From positions 62,960-126,959 of the forward strand of contig NZ_LGYO01000034.1 of the NCBI RefSeq assembly GCF_001263355.1: 64,000 nt of DNA, given 5' to 3'. Positions within the stretch are counted from its first letter, which is position 1. Every line of letters starts with the position of its first letter. The notes below the pieces were generated by a model that searched no databases, was not told the DNA's origin, and saw nothing but the letters and a program-made list of their open reading frames with translations. This document shows positions 1 through 10,400 of this stretch, piece by piece. The stretch is from Acetobacterium bakii. GTDB taxonomy: Bacteria > Bacillota > Clostridia > Eubacteriales > Eubacteriaceae. A program made the translations under genes and the position numbers.

Positions 1-823
1 CCAATTGCTCTTCTAACACTAAATTTGAATCGCTTTCGATTTGTGCTGCCTGTTGAGGCAAAATTCCGCCAACATCGGATATGACATCAATTTCTCCGCT
101 TTGCAAGGCGGCAAGTCGAGTTGTGGGATCCGCTATATTTTTAAATTCCACGGTATCCAATTTTGGTTCGCCCAAATGATAGTCCGCAAATTTTTCTAAA
201 TAAAGAACTTGAGTTTGTTCGTTGTATTCTTTGTATTTATACGGACCTGTCCCATAAGGAAATACAATTGCTTTATTTTCATTAAATGAACTCGGTGCAA
301 ACATTGCTCCATTTTCATAAACCAGACGTTCAATAAAATCCGGTATTGGTTCTGCATGGGTAACCGTAAATGTATGATCATCCACGACACTCATATTCGT
401 AATTTTCCCAAACTCTCCCACCGACTCATAAGCTGGATCATAAGCTTTCTTAACCGTGTTGAAATGATACAATCGGTCCAGATTTAAAATTGCCACCTCT
501 GAATTTAATGTGCTGCCATCATGAAATTTAATATCCTTCTTCAACTTGATTGTCCATGTCAATCCGTCATCTGATGGTGACATGGATTCAGCCAGACACA
601 TTATCGGATTCATTTCGTTATCAAAACGGACTAAAGACTCCCAGACATTACTGCTCCCATGTACATAGACGTTTGAACCCTCACCCAACCAGAATGTTCG
701 CCCCGCGCCGATAATTAAATCCTTGGGCTCATCGGATCCTGTTTTGGCAGATGCGGAGCACCCTGTAAACAGCAGCAAAACCGACAACACCACAATAACC
801 ACACTTAATACTTTTCTCTTCAT
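1..823 (-). CDS. ABC transporter substrate-binding lipoprotein, SBP_bac_5 family (partial)
   Basis: The reading frame is open from the ATG at 823 to the window edge, so the C-terminus is missing. It starts with a basic residue cluster, a hydrophobic stretch and a lipobox (LLFTGC), so the protein should be a lipid-anchored extracytoplasmic binding protein. The following text is typical of the nickel/peptide/opine binding family: an early GRTFWLGEG segment, W-E-S-L-V-R-F-D, then LAESMSPSDDGLTWTIKL and FHDGSTLNSE. It is the last visible gene of an importer operon whose permeases and ATPases lie just upstream (893-4203). The ligand cannot be told from the sequence; peptides, nickel or another metal chelate are all possible. 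Confidence 0.88.
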   Translation of the reverse strand, partial: MKRKVLSVVIVVLSVLLLFTGCSASAKTGSDEPKDLIIGAGRTFWLGEGSNVYVHGSSNVWESLVRFDNEMNPIMCLAESMSPSDDGLTWTIKLKKDIKFHDGSTLNSEVAILNLDRLYHFNTVKKAYDPAYESVGEFGKITNMSVVDDHTFTVTHAEPIPDFIERLVYENGAMFAPSSFNENKAIVFPYGTGPYKYKEYNEQTQVLYLEKFADYHLGEPKLDTVEFKNIADPTTRLAALQSGEIDVISDVGGILPQQAAQIESDSNLVLEEQL

Positions 824-892
824 TTCTTCCTCCTTCAAAATGATCTATCTGAAATTAAGACCCATTCCCGGCCCAATTTAAGAACTACTTTC

Positions 893-1666
893 TTAGATAT
901 GTAATCTTGCCTGCAGCAACTTTTGGGTGTATGGATGATGGTTTTCCGGCGGCCCGAATTGTTTTACAATTTCCAGAATTTCCCCGTTTTTCATGATTGC
1001 CTTTCGATGGCAAAAATCATCCACAACTCCAATATCATGAGAAATAAACAGCATCATCATCTTGTATTTATCATTCAGTTTTTTTAATAAATCAATAATC
1101 TGCTTCGATGTAATAACATCGAGATTCGATGTGGCCTCATCCAATATAATAAAATCCGGTTTTAATGCCAGAGCCCGGGCGATGGAAACCCGTTGACGCT
1201 GTCCGCCACTTAATTGAGCCGGTTTGCGTAAGATCCAGGATGCGGACAGACCGACGTCTTCCAATAATTCTTCAGCGACACCCTGTTCCGGAAGATGAAA
1301 GTTTTTTAGCGGTTCTGTAATTATTTTCTTCAACGTCATTTGGGGATTAAGTGAAGAACTGCTATTCTGAAATACCGCCTGCATACGTTTTCTTATCGGT
1401 AAAAACTCTCGGTTTGATTTCAGTTTGGTGATGTCAACCGTATCAATAACAATTTCACCTCTATCCGGTTTGATTAAACCGAGCATAAGATTTACCAGTG
1501 TTGTTTTTCCGCAACCACTTTCGCCAATCAAACCAAAAATTTCTCCTCTAGCTATGGCAAAGCTGATGTCATCCACCGCGATATTATTCACGCTGTTTTT
1601 ACGTAATCCCGGATTCGTTTTTTTATATATCTTGGTTACTTTATTCATTTTAACCAATGCTTCCAT
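893..1666 (-). CDS. Nik/Opp/Dpp-type ABC transporter ATP-binding protein (second ATPase, OppF/NikE position)
   Basis: This 257-residue protein is a cytoplasmic ATPase subunit of an oligopeptide/nickel-type importer. Walker A is GESGCGKTT near residue 48, the signature is LSGGQRQR near 152, Walker B (IILDEATSNLD) follows near 174, and the H-loop is FISHD near 208. The ATG has a good ribosome site (GGAGGG) eight bases upstream, in the 18-base gap after the first ATPase gene. The OppF-type C-terminal extension is short, ending soon after HPYTQKLL, which resembles nickel-type systems. Its partner is the ATPase at 1685-2455. Confidence 0.9.
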   Translation of the reverse strand: MEALVKMNKVTKIYKKTNPGLRKNSVNNIAVDDISFAIARGEIFGLIGESGCGKTTLVNLMLGLIKPDRGEIVIDTVDITKLKSNREFLPIRKRMQAVFQNSSSSLNPQMTLKKIITEPLKNFHLPEQGVAEELLEDVGLSASWILRKPAQLSGGQRQRVSIARALALKPDFIILDEATSNLDVITSKQIIDLLKKLNDKYKMMMLFISHDIGVVDDFCHRKAIMKNGEILEIVKQFGPPENHHPYTQKLLQARLHI

Positions 1667-1684
1667 TGTTACTACCCTCCATTC

Positions 1685-2455
1685 TTAAACAACCGCGTCA
1701 ATCAATTCAATGGTATATGGCTCTTTAGGGCAATTAAAAAGCGCTGCTGTTGCATTTTGTTCGATAATTTTACTGTCTTTCATAACAATGATTTCATCAC
1801 AAATGCTTTTTAACTCCGCAAGATTATGAGAGATATAAATCATTGAGAGATTTTCACTGATTTTTAATCCTTTTAATTCCAAAATGATTTGCTTCTTTAT
1901 TGACGCATCAATTGCCGATGTTGGCTCGTCTGCTATTAATATTCGTGGCGAAAGACAAAGGGCTGCTGCGATAACAATCCGTTGTTTCATCCCGCCGCTT
2001 AGTTCATGGGGGTATTTGTTCATCACTTCCAAAGCATCTTCAAGGTGTACAGATTCCAGTTTACTTACTATCATTTTATCTAAAACAGCCTTATCCTTTG
2101 CGACCCTTGCCAGAATATCGTAAAATTGGCGTTTAATAATTCTCACCGGGTTTAATGCGGTTGAGGGATCCTGAAAGACCATGGAAATTTCCCTTCCTCT
2201 TATTTTTTCCATTTCTTTCCGATTAAATGCCAATAAATTTTTCCCCTGAAAAATAATTTCGCCTTCAATCAAGGCATTATCCGGCAGGATACCAAGAATC
2301 CCCTTTGCGATTGTGCTTTTACCGGAGCCGCTCGCCCCGGCAATTCCCAGCACCTGGCCTTCTTCCAAAACAAAGTTCACCTCCGAAACAGCAACATAGG
2401 ATACATCATCAATTTTATAGGATATGGAAAGATTCTTCACTTCCAGTAAACTCAT
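1685..2455 (-). CDS. Nik/Opp/Dpp-type ABC transporter ATP-binding protein (first ATPase, OppD/NikD position)
   Basis: This is an ATPase subunit with Walker A GASGSGKST, signature LSGGMKQR and Walker B ILIADEPTSAID. It ends at PKEPYTIELIDAVV, the usual OppD-like C-terminus. I start it at the ATG at 2455 (MSLLEVKNLSISY), because that is where family similarity begins. A longer frame exists up to 2500 but would overlap the permease gene. The permease stop codon lies one base upstream, so translation is probably coupled. It pairs with the ATPase at 893-1666. Confidence 0.9.
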   Translation of the reverse strand: MSLLEVKNLSISYKIDDVSYVAVSEVNFVLEEGQVLGIAGASGSGKSTIAKGILGILPDNALIEGEIIFQGKNLLAFNRKEMEKIRGREISMVFQDPSTALNPVRIIKRQFYDILARVAKDKAVLDKMIVSKLESVHLEDALEVMNKYPHELSGGMKQRIVIAAALCLSPRILIADEPTSAIDASIKKQIILELKGLKISENLSMIYISHNLAELKSICDEIIVMKDSKIIEQNATAALFNCPKEPYTIELIDAVV

Positions 2456-2456
2456 T

Positions 2457-3269
2457 TTATAAACCCTCCAGTTCCTCATTTGAAGCCAGTGCATCTCCAA
2501 TCAGATTAAACGCCAGTACAACAATAATAATGGTGACAATGGGATATAAAATCATTTGCGGTGATTTTATAATATACATTCGCGCCTCATTAATCATCAT
2601 TCCCCACTCTGCCTCGGAGGCCTGAGCTCCCAATCCAATAAAAGATAAACCTGAAATTGTCAGAATCGTTGATCCAATATCCGTTACGATTAACGTACCA
2701 ATGGTGTTTTTTATATTCGGCAGGATATGCCAGGTTATCATATGTAAATGATTGGTTCCAGCTACTCTGGCAGCTTTAACATAATCTGCATTTTTTGTCC
2801 CGATGACCAGCCCACGTATCACCCGAGCATACTTTGCCCATGAAACAATGGCAATGGCAATCATAATATTCAGCACTCCCGGTCCGAGCATTCCCGCAAT
2901 GACAAGCGCGAAGAGAATTCCGGGGAATGCAAGCAATACCTCACACAATGCTGTAAACAGTTTATCAATAAGCCGGTCAGAAAAAATTCCAGATAGGGTC
3001 CCGACTAGGGTGCCTATGGTTATGGTGACAACCAGAACCATAGCTGTAACCGTTAATGATGTTCTTGCCCCGTATAATAATCGCGAGAAAATACACCGTC
3101 CCAGCTGATCCGTGCCTAAAGGGAATTCGCTTGATGACTGGTTCAAGCTATTCATTACATCGATTTTGTTTGGGTCATTCGGTGCCAGAATCGGTGCAAA
3201 TATCGCCAGAACGATCATGATTGAGGCCAACAGAATCCCGACTATCAACTGTATCTTTTTTGTTTTCAT
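2457..3269 (-). CDS. Nik/Opp/Dpp-type ABC transporter permease (NikC/DppC-like)
   Basis: This is an inner-membrane permease of the binding-protein-dependent family, with about six membrane segments. The N-terminal DppC hallmark LGTDQLGRCIFSRLLYGART sits near residue 55, and the EAA loop is present (VAGTNHLHMITWHILPN). I chose the ATG at 3269 because GGAG lies eight bases upstream; a GTG at 3281 is in frame but falls inside that ribosome site. The start lies about 95 bases inside the end of the preceding permease gene, which is a much longer overlap than usual for this operon type. Confidence 0.88.
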   Translation of the reverse strand: MKTKKIQLIVGILLASIMIVLAIFAPILAPNDPNKIDVMNSLNQSSSEFPLGTDQLGRCIFSRLLYGARTSLTVTAMVLVVTITIGTLVGTLSGIFSDRLIDKLFTALCEVLLAFPGILFALVIAGMLGPGVLNIMIAIAIVSWAKYARVIRGLVIGTKNADYVKAARVAGTNHLHMITWHILPNIKNTIGTLIVTDIGSTILTISGLSFIGLGAQASEAEWGMMINEARMYIIKSPQMILYPIVTIIIVVLAFNLIGDALASNEELEGL

Positions 3270-4203
3270 TTTTATCTCCACTTAACCATTTCGTTGGTAT
3301 TAAAATGCCATAGATAAAATCCACCAGAATATTAATCAGCATGTAAATACCGGCCATTATCAGTGCATAAGCTTGTATCACAGGATAATCTCGCCCATAA
3401 ATTGCATCAACCAGAAACCCGCCCGCACCCGGCCATGCAAAAAGTGTCTCAATAATCGCTGAACCGCCCAATAATCCCCCGATCATTAATCCTATTGATG
3501 TTATAATCGGCGGCAGGGCATTCTTTAGCATATGATTCTTGACAATACGATAGTTACTGACGCCGAAAACTTTTGCCGCGGTGACATGATTCATTTTAAT
3601 TACTGACAGCATTTGAATCCGTATGAGTCGGGCTAATCCCGCCCCTGCTATGATGCCAATTGATAGCGAGGGCAAAACAAGATGTTTGAAACCGCCCATT
3701 CCCATAACAGGCAATATCTTCAGATTTACTCCAAATACCAGAATCAGCAAAATTCCCAGGCAAAACGAAGGGATCGATATGGCAATTGTATTGCACAAAG
3801 AAATGCCGACATCCAATATTTTTCCCTTTTTAAGGGCTGACGCGATTCCAAGTGGAAAACCGATTAACAGCATAACAATTGTTGCTCCGCATGTTAACAG
3901 CAAGGTCGACGGCAGGCGAACCATAAATTCATGCAGAACCGGTTGATTTGTTTTATATGAATTTCCAAAATCGCCCTTTATAATATCTGCCGTCCAATTA
4001 AAATACTGCACCGTCCAGGGCTGGTTTAATCCCAGATATTCTTCTGCTTCTTGTCGTTCTTCCAAGGTAGGATTTTGTGAGTTTGAAAGCAGCGTATCCA
4101 CCGGATCTCCCGGTGCAATCCGCCCCATCATAAAAGTCAATATTGATACACCTAATAACACTAAAAATGCATATAAAATTTTCTTGCTTATGTACTTAAT
4201 CAT
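3175..4203 (-). CDS. Nik/Opp/Dpp-type ABC transporter permease (NikB/DppB-like)
   Basis: This 342-residue permease opens with the DppB-type N-terminal helix, followed by MGRIAPGDPVDTLL. It then has the expected pattern of membrane segments and the motif ETLFAWPGAGGFLVDAIYGR near residue 260. After the last helix (NILVDFIYGIL) family members normally stop within a few residues, but here about 45 charged residues follow and overlap the next gene. The tail could be real or could reflect a lost stop codon or frameshift. It is the first gene of the importer operon, with an AAGGGA ribosome site upstream. Confidence 0.87.
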   Translation of the reverse strand: MIKYISKKILYAFLVLLGVSILTFMMGRIAPGDPVDTLLSNSQNPTLEERQEAEEYLGLNQPWTVQYFNWTADIIKGDFGNSYKTNQPVLHEFMVRLPSTLLLTCGATIVMLLIGFPLGIASALKKGKILDVGISLCNTIAISIPSFCLGILLILVFGVNLKILPVMGMGGFKHLVLPSLSIGIIAGAGLARLIRIQMLSVIKMNHVTAAKVFGVSNYRIVKNHMLKNALPPIITSIGLMIGGLLGGSAIIETLFAWPGAGGFLVDAIYGRDYPVIQAYALIMAGIYMLINILVDFIYGILIPTKWLSGDKNENKKDTVDSRDSVGLNHDRSGDICTDSGTE

Positions 4204-4245
4204 ATGTTTTCCCTTATCATTTCAACTTTGAATGATTTTACTGAC

Positions 4246-4297
4246 AAAAAATGCCATGAATTTTTCATATATTCGTATTCATACCTTCATGGCAATA
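4246..4297 (-). terminator. Hairpin plus T-run between the chelatase/importer operon and the Nik-type operon
   Basis: On the minus strand, TTGCCATGAA pairs with TTCATGGCA around a loop of about 27 bases and is followed by TTTTTTG. It sits after the ATPase gene ending at 4374 and before the permease starting at 4203. It could end the upstream operon or act as an attenuator of the downstream one. The stem resembles the leader elements at 15917 and 16111 (CATGAAGG...TTCATGGC), but their inner CGGT/ACCG hairpin is absent. Confidence 0.6.
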
Positions 4298-4373
4298 TTG
4301 TTTTTATTTAATTAGACAAAACTTCAAGTGAATCGGTCGATTTAAAATAGCACAATTTCAAATATGGTTTGTT

Positions 4374-5144
4374 TTAATTAACACATGGTTCATAAATCGG
4401 TGTTATAAATTCATCTTCTATTATTTTTATGTCAACACCATAAACAGTTCGTATATGCTTTTTATTCAAAACCGACTTTGGCAAACCCGAAGCTTCAACC
4501 TCTCCTGATTTCAAAAGAATAACCTGATCCGAATAACGCATCGCCATGTTTAAATCATGGACCACCATAATGACCGCTTTTTTCTCTTTGACAACCATAT
4601 TTCTGGCAAGTTCCATAATATCGATCTGATTCTTAATATCCAAAAAACTAATCGGTTCATCAAATAAATACAGCTCCGGCTTTTGCGCCAACGCCCTTGC
4701 AATTAGTATCTTCTGCTTCTGACCACCGGACAATTCCTGGAATTGTTCGTGTGCCAAATGATCAAGTTCAAGTTCCTGTAAAATCGATAGCACAATTTCA
4801 ATGTCTTCCTCGGAAATTTTCCATTTGATATAGGGTCTTCTTCCCATCATCACAATATCCATGACTGACCCGCTAATATAGCTGTTGGTAAATTGCGGTA
4901 CATAGCTTATGCATTGGGCCATTTCAAATGGCTGCATTTTCTGAACATTTTTTCCATCCAGCGATACTGTCCCGCTTTGGGGTTTTAAAATTTTATTAAT
5001 GCATTTAACAATGGTTGTTTTTCCTGACCCATTGGGTCCAATCAAAGAAATCAACTGTCCTGATCGCGCTGAAAAGCTCACACCTTTCACCACTAAAGAT
5101 TTCTTTGTATATCCGAATTTCATATCTTCAACATGCAGTTCCAC
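4374..5144 (-). CDS. FecE/BtuD-type ABC transporter ATP-binding protein
   Basis: This 256-residue ATPase belongs to the iron-siderophore/heme/cobalamin importer family. Walker A is GPNGSGKTT near residue 37, the Q-loop lies in YVPQF, the signature is LSGGQKQK near 138, Walker B is ELYLFDEPISFLD, and the H-loop is MVVHDLNMAMRYSD, the last being characteristic of the FecE/BtuD group. The start codon is GTG, with AGGAA upstream. It begins one base past the permease stop, so the two are coupled. Its operon partners are a FecCD permease, a TroA-like binding protein and a CobN-type chelatase, so the substrate could be a metal chelate or tetrapyrrole. Confidence 0.9.
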   Translation of the reverse strand: MELHVEDMKFGYTKKSLVVKGVSFSARSGQLISLIGPNGSGKTTIVKCINKILKPQSGTVSLDGKNVQKMQPFEMAQCISYVPQFTNSYISGSVMDIVMMGRRPYIKWKISEEDIEIVLSILQELELDHLAHEQFQELSGGQKQKILIARALAQKPELYLFDEPISFLDIKNQIDIMELARNMVVKEKKAVIMVVHDLNMAMRYSDQVILLKSGEVEASGLPKSVLNKKHIRTVYGVDIKIIEDEFITPIYEPCVN

Positions 5145-5145
5145 T

Positions 5146-6237
5146 TTATTTTCCTCGCTTTCTTACAATGAGATATAGGAAGAATGGAACCCCGATCATT
5201 GAAGTGACAATCCCCACCGGCAGCTGAGTTGGGGCAATGATATTTCTCCCGATTGTATCGGCTATTAATAGTAACAGCGCTCCGATTAGTGATGATGCCG
5301 GCACCGAATAGCGATAGTCATTACCAATGAGCATCTTCGTTATATGGGGCGATACCAAACCAATAAAACCAATAACCCCGGTAAAAGAAACCGCAACCGC
5401 CGTTAATAGGGTCGAAATTCCAAAAGACAGCATTTTTATTCTTTTGTAATTGACGCCGATACTGATTGCTGTTTCTTCCCCTGCAGACATAATATTAAGA
5501 TCCCAGGCAAAGCCCATCATGAGGATAATACTTCCTGCCAATGCAACGGCAATAATCGCAATGCCTTCCCAGGGCACTCCGGAAAGGCTTCCCATAGTCC
5601 AGAAAACAAGTTCCGGCAGATCTTTAACATCACTGACATATTTAATCAGCGAAACCAACGCCGAAAACAAATAACCGATGGCCACCCCTGCCAGTATCAG
5701 GGTACTCGAAGTGTTATTGGACATTTTGGCAACACCGTACACCATCATCATTGTCAGTACGGAAAATGCGAATGCAAAAACCGGCAGCAGAAACTCTCCG
5801 AAATTCAGGAACGCAAAGCTCGAACCAAAGATAATCGCCAACGATGCCCCAAAAGAGGCGCCATTTGATACCCCCAGGGTATAGGGACTTACCAGGGGAT
5901 TTTGAAAAATCCCCTGCATTAATAACCCCGCATTGGACAAGGCCATGCCAACCAGAATGGCAGTGATAATCCTGGGCACGCGAATGCTGAATACAATATC
6001 CCGCTGCATATCGGTAATGCTTTCATTATGTACAAAAACATCGCCAAAAACTTGGATCACTGTTTTTAAATTAACTGAAGATGCACCGATGGCAATGGAA
6101 ATTACTGCGGTGACAACCAAAGCAAGGGCTAAAAGTAAGATGAACAAAATTTTTCTTGATCGTTTGTTCATGTAGTTCAGTTTTGCCTGATCGATATTTT
6201 TTTCCATTTTTATTTTTTCTGTTTTGCTCATCTTCAT
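5146..6237 (-). CDS. FecCD/BtuC-type ABC transporter permease
   Basis: This 363-residue membrane protein has about ten hydrophobic segments. It carries family hallmarks RVPRIITAILVGMALSNAGLLMQG near residue 88 (shown here only as the run RVPRI...GLLMQG), NPLVSPYTLGVSNGASFGA, and near the end GFIGLVSPHITKML plus LPVGIVTSMIGVPFFLYL. It works with the ATPase 4374-5144 and the binding protein 6332-7405. The exact start is uncertain because two ATGs lie close together and neither has a strong ribosome site. Confidence 0.9.
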   Translation of the reverse strand: MKMSKTEKIKMEKNIDQAKLNYMNKRSRKILFILLLALALVVTAVISIAIGASSVNLKTVIQVFGDVFVHNESITDMQRDIVFSIRVPRIITAILVGMALSNAGLLMQGIFQNPLVSPYTLGVSNGASFGASLAIIFGSSFAFLNFGEFLLPVFAFAFSVLTMMMVYGVAKMSNNTSSTLILAGVAIGYLFSALVSLIKYVSDVKDLPELVFWTMGSLSGVPWEGIAIIAVALAGSIILMMGFAWDLNIMSAGEETAISIGVNYKRIKMLSFGISTLLTAVAVSFTGVIGFIGLVSPHITKMLIGNDYRYSVPASSLIGALLLLIADTIGRNIIAPTQLPVGIVTSMIGVPFFLYLIVRKRGK

Positions 6238-6331
6238 TTTTTCATGAACCTATTACCTTTACTGATTTTGCTGAGCACCTTTAAATGATCATTCCCGGAT
6301 TTCAGTTTTTAAATAATAAACCAACCCTCTC

Positions 6332-7405
6332 TTATTTTGAAGGATAAGCGAAAATTCCGACTAAATCTGTGCCAAAAAGGGTTTTCTGCAATTCTTCATG
6401 AACTTTCTGAACATCAATATCTTTGAATTGTTCGGGATACAGTGTTTTTGCGATATATAGTTCTCCAACAATGCTGCCGAATGCCGTTGTGGCCACTTCA
6501 CTACTTAAGAGAATGACTTTATCGTCTTTTACAGCCTGTAAATTTCCCCAACTCGGTCTTGCAATCAAGGTGTTGTAAAAACTAGTAACAGCACCTTGAT
6601 CTGTTAAATCGGTCCCCAGAATTTTTTTAGTGCTGCTAACCAGTTTCACAATGGCATCAGGATTTCTTTCCAATACCCATTCATCACTGATCTCAGGATA
6701 TTTGGCGGTTTCGTCCGCAGCAATATTAATTCCACCGGCAGCAGTAATTAAGGCTTGTCCCCCGGCTTCTTTATTAACAGATTTATAGTCAGTGTAACCT
6801 TCGTAATAAATGGTAGCGCGATCTTCTTCTTTAATATTCTTTAGTTTCTTTTCAATGATTGCTTCGTATTTATCATGGAATTTTACAAAGGCTTCAGCCT
6901 TATCCTCTTTGCCAAATAATTTTCCCAGAGCCGTGACTTCCTCAGTTGATTTTGAAACATCGGTTAATTCCAGATAAATGCATTTTATGCCGGCATTTTC
7001 TAGGATTGTTTCATTGTCCGCAGTCATATTGGCGGCATAGGTGAAAACAGCATCCGGTTTTAATTCCATAATTGCTTCAATATTAGGTTCATTCCATTTT
7101 CCCACTGTGGGAACTTCCACGTTGAGAACTGGGTTTGGCACCGAATCGCCGCGGCCGATAATCGTCGCTTCGGAACCAAAAGATGTTAATACCTCACTCA
7201 GTCCGGAATTGTACGTCACAATTTTTTCCAGTGGTTTTTCAATGGTTATTTCCCTGCCCATGGTATCGGTAACGGTGATTCCCTTGGCACTGTCACTTTT
7301 TGTTTCTGCCTCAGTGGTGGAACAGGCTCCCAGGGTTATGACCATTGCCCCTAACATAATTAAACACAATAACCGTTTCAACATTTTCTTTCCATTCATT
7401 TCCAT
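6332..7405 (-). CDS. FecB/BtuF-type (TroA-like) substrate-binding lipoprotein
   Basis: This 357-residue lipoprotein has a lipobox ending in TLGAC near residue 28. The family core follows: VTDTMGREITI, then KIVTYNSGLSEVLTSFG and VGKWNEPNIEAIMELKPDAV. It should capture ligand outside the membrane for the FecCD/FecE pair encoded directly downstream. GAGGAG lies about eleven bases before the ATG at 7405. It stands 20 bases after the CobN-type gene, so importer and chelatase are probably co-expressed. Siderophore, heme, cobamide and other metal chelates cannot be separated by sequence alone. Confidence 0.88.
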   Translation of the reverse strand: MEMNGKKMLKRLLCLIMLGAMVITLGACSTTEAETKSDSAKGITVTDTMGREITIEKPLEKIVTYNSGLSEVLTSFGSEATIIGRGDSVPNPVLNVEVPTVGKWNEPNIEAIMELKPDAVFTYAANMTADNETILENAGIKCIYLELTDVSKSTEEVTALGKLFGKEDKAEAFVKFHDKYEAIIEKKLKNIKEEDRATIYYEGYTDYKSVNKEAGGQALITAAGGINIAADETAKYPEISDEWVLERNPDAIVKLVSSTKKILGTDLTDQGAVTSFYNTLIARPSWGNLQAVKDDKVILLSSEVATTAFGSIVGELYIAKTLYPEQFKDIDVQKVHEELQKTLFGTDLVGIFAYPSK

Positions 7406-7425
7406 AGCTTCTTTTCTCCTCTTTT

Positions 7426-10400
7426 CTATTTTTTTCTTTTGTTCTCATGAATCTGCGACATCGTTTTGCGATACTCTTCAAATTCATCGGCTTTAATTAT
7501 TTCAATGGCCGAACCCTGAAATTCGCCCACATCGGAGCCCATGTTTTCTTCGAGAAATCCTTCCAGTTCCAGATAAGAGTCCTGGATTTCTTCAATCATT
7601 CCATCCGCTGGTTTCCATAAACCTCTTTGATATGCTTCAAGTAAACGCCGTGACATTTCTTCCAAAGCCCAAGGATTGTTTTCCCTGAAAAATGCTCTGT
7701 TTTCGGCATCGATAATAAAGGTTTTGGTGATGTCATCAAAGATCCAGTCGTCCACCTCTTCAGTAGTGGCTTCCCAGCCATAAACCCGGCCAACCCGTTT
7801 GCTGATGTCGCCTGCTCCTTTATAGCCATGGCGCTTCTGACCTTCAATCCATTTCGGGTTAAGCAGTTTGCCTCGGACCACCCGGTTAATCTCTTCGGAT
7901 AAGGTCCGTATTTCGACGTTCGTCACTTCTCTTGTATCCCCGTAGTAAGTTTTAATGTCTTTGTTGGATAATTCCCTGGCGGCGGCGGTCATCCCACCGT
8001 AATTGCCAAAATAACAGCAGCAACCCAACAAGTCATGCTCATCGGACATCACCTTGTCATAGGTAATATCAACGGTTTTTAAGCTGCTTTGAAGTTCTAT
8101 GTAAGCCTTTTTCCCATAATTGTCTTTGCTGTAGGAATAACCATTATAATAGGTGAACAAATCGGCAATATCGGTTGTGTCTTCCCAGGCGGAGGCGTAA
8201 ACCATCAGGTTAACCCCGGAAGTATAGGTGCCCGGTTGTACCCCGAAAATTCTTGTTGTAGCAGATTCCCATGAGATGTCCGGGTTTTCGGCGGTTGTTT
8301 CCAGGACGTGCTTGCGAATGAAATTTTCATCACCTTCTTCAGCTAAATTTGCAACGGTCTGAATGGCTTCATCCAGGAGTAAAACGCAGTTCTGAAAATT
8401 ATCCCTGAGAATACCGGATATTTTTGCGGTGATGTCAATTCTCGGTCGTCCCAATTCTTTTAAAGGGATCACTTCAATCCCTTTTACCTTGCCATTTGCC
8501 AGCCATTTCGGTTTTACTCCCAGCATATAAAATAACTGGGCCATGCCTTCACCATCGGCCCACATCACATCAGCTGCCATCCAATAAATGGCCATGGTTT
8601 CCGGATAACGGCCCTCTTCATCAAAGAACTTTTGAATAACGGCGTTGGCCAATCGCTTGCCGATTTCCCAGGCGGCTTTTGTGGGTACGGTTTCCGGATC
8701 CAAAGTATAAAAATTTCGTCCGGTGGGCAGAATATCATCCCGTCCTCGGGTAATAATACCTGCCGGTCCGGGCTTGACATAGTTCCCGTTCATGGCTGCC
8801 AGCAAGGCATCAATCTCTTTTGATTCGTCAATCCTGTTATTGATATCAATGATCCGTTCTTTGAATGCATTGATTTCCATGAGTACCGCTGGATTTTTGA
8901 TCTGATAAGGTCTTGGCAATGAGAATTCTTCAGTGATGCTATGATCATTTAGGAATTTGATAATGATACTTTTGCTGATGCCATCCATATCAAAGAGAAT
9001 TTCGCCGTTATTTTTGCCAATCCTTTCAGAAAAAGCCTCGGTCTGGGTCAGTAGGGTTTTAAGCTCCAGCCCGATTAATTCACATACGGTTCCCCGGAGC
9101 GAGGCCTGATCAATGCCTTCAAACCGCACAATGGCATTGAGCATGTCAATTCGCCGATCCCCGATGGGAAGCTGGCCGAATATGTGCATGCCATCCTGAA
9201 CCTGGGTGGTTTTAACAGTTGTCAGTATCTTATGGGCCTTATCGATAACCAGATCAAATTGATTATGGTAATCCGCTAGGTCAATCTCTTTCTCCAGATT
9301 GGCCTTTTGAATCTCTTCAATAATCAGATGTTCCAGCAAATGGGCCTGGGTTTTATCTGATACGCGAACCTTGTCGTACTGCTTCAAAAACGTGTCCAAT
9401 TCTTCCAGGTCATCATAAAGATCTCCCTGGGTCATAACCGTTTGCATATGATCGATGATGGTTGCCAGCGCCCGTCTTTTGGCAATCGTTCCTTCCGGCG
9501 GATTATCGGCATTGTAAATATACAAATTCGGCAAGTTGCCAATGCAAATATCCGGGAAGCAGCTGTCTGAAAGCCCGGTGGCTTTTCCGGGCAAAAATTC
9601 CAGATTGCCGTGGGTGCCGACATGAATAATCACATCTGCCTCATAGATATGCTCAAAATACCGGTAACTTGCCAGGTATTGATGGGTTGGGGCAATATGG
9701 GGATCGTGGAGAATCTTACAGACTTTTCCATCACACTTCGATCCGCTGCAACCTCGTTTGGGTTGGACACAGACAATGGCATTTTTATAACTGACCCCGG
9801 TCACGATCATTTTATCCTCATAAACCATAGCCGGGGGAAGGCCTTCTTCGGTTTCGCCAAAGGGTTCGCCCCAGGCTTTTACCATATTCTCCCGGGCATC
9901 GTCGGTTAATGCCTGAAACCACACATCATATTGATCCCTGGTGATAAAATCCAGAACCCCGCCTTTGTGAACCATTTCTTTCACCGTGGTCCAGCGAAAT
10001 TCTGAAATGGCCTTCCGGGCCATAATGGTTTTAATCAGAACGTCTCCATCCTCGGGAATGTCTTCCAGGTCATACCCCTGGATTTTCATGGTCTTTAAAA
10101 TACGGGCAACACTTTCCAGCGTATCCAAGTTTGCCCCGCCCCCCACCGAAGCTTCTGTTGCTGTACAAGGGTTGTTGTTTAAAATAAAGACAACTTTTTT
10201 GTCCTGGTTCTGTTTTTTCTCCAGAGCAATCCATTTAATCAAGCGGCTGACCAGTTTATCACACCGGGAGCTCACCGGTTTTCGCAGTTCAACCCCAGTG
10301 CTTCTATCTTCGGCTCCGATAAAAATCGGTTCAATGACGCCTTCAAGCTCAGGAAGGGCAATGCTCCAGGGCAAGTCTGCCACCGTGCCATCCTTACTCT

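Noticed and set aside
196..390. A 64-codon minus-strand frame inside the first binding-protein gene
   Set aside because: It is a different frame within the continuous lipoprotein coding sequence that runs to the window edge.
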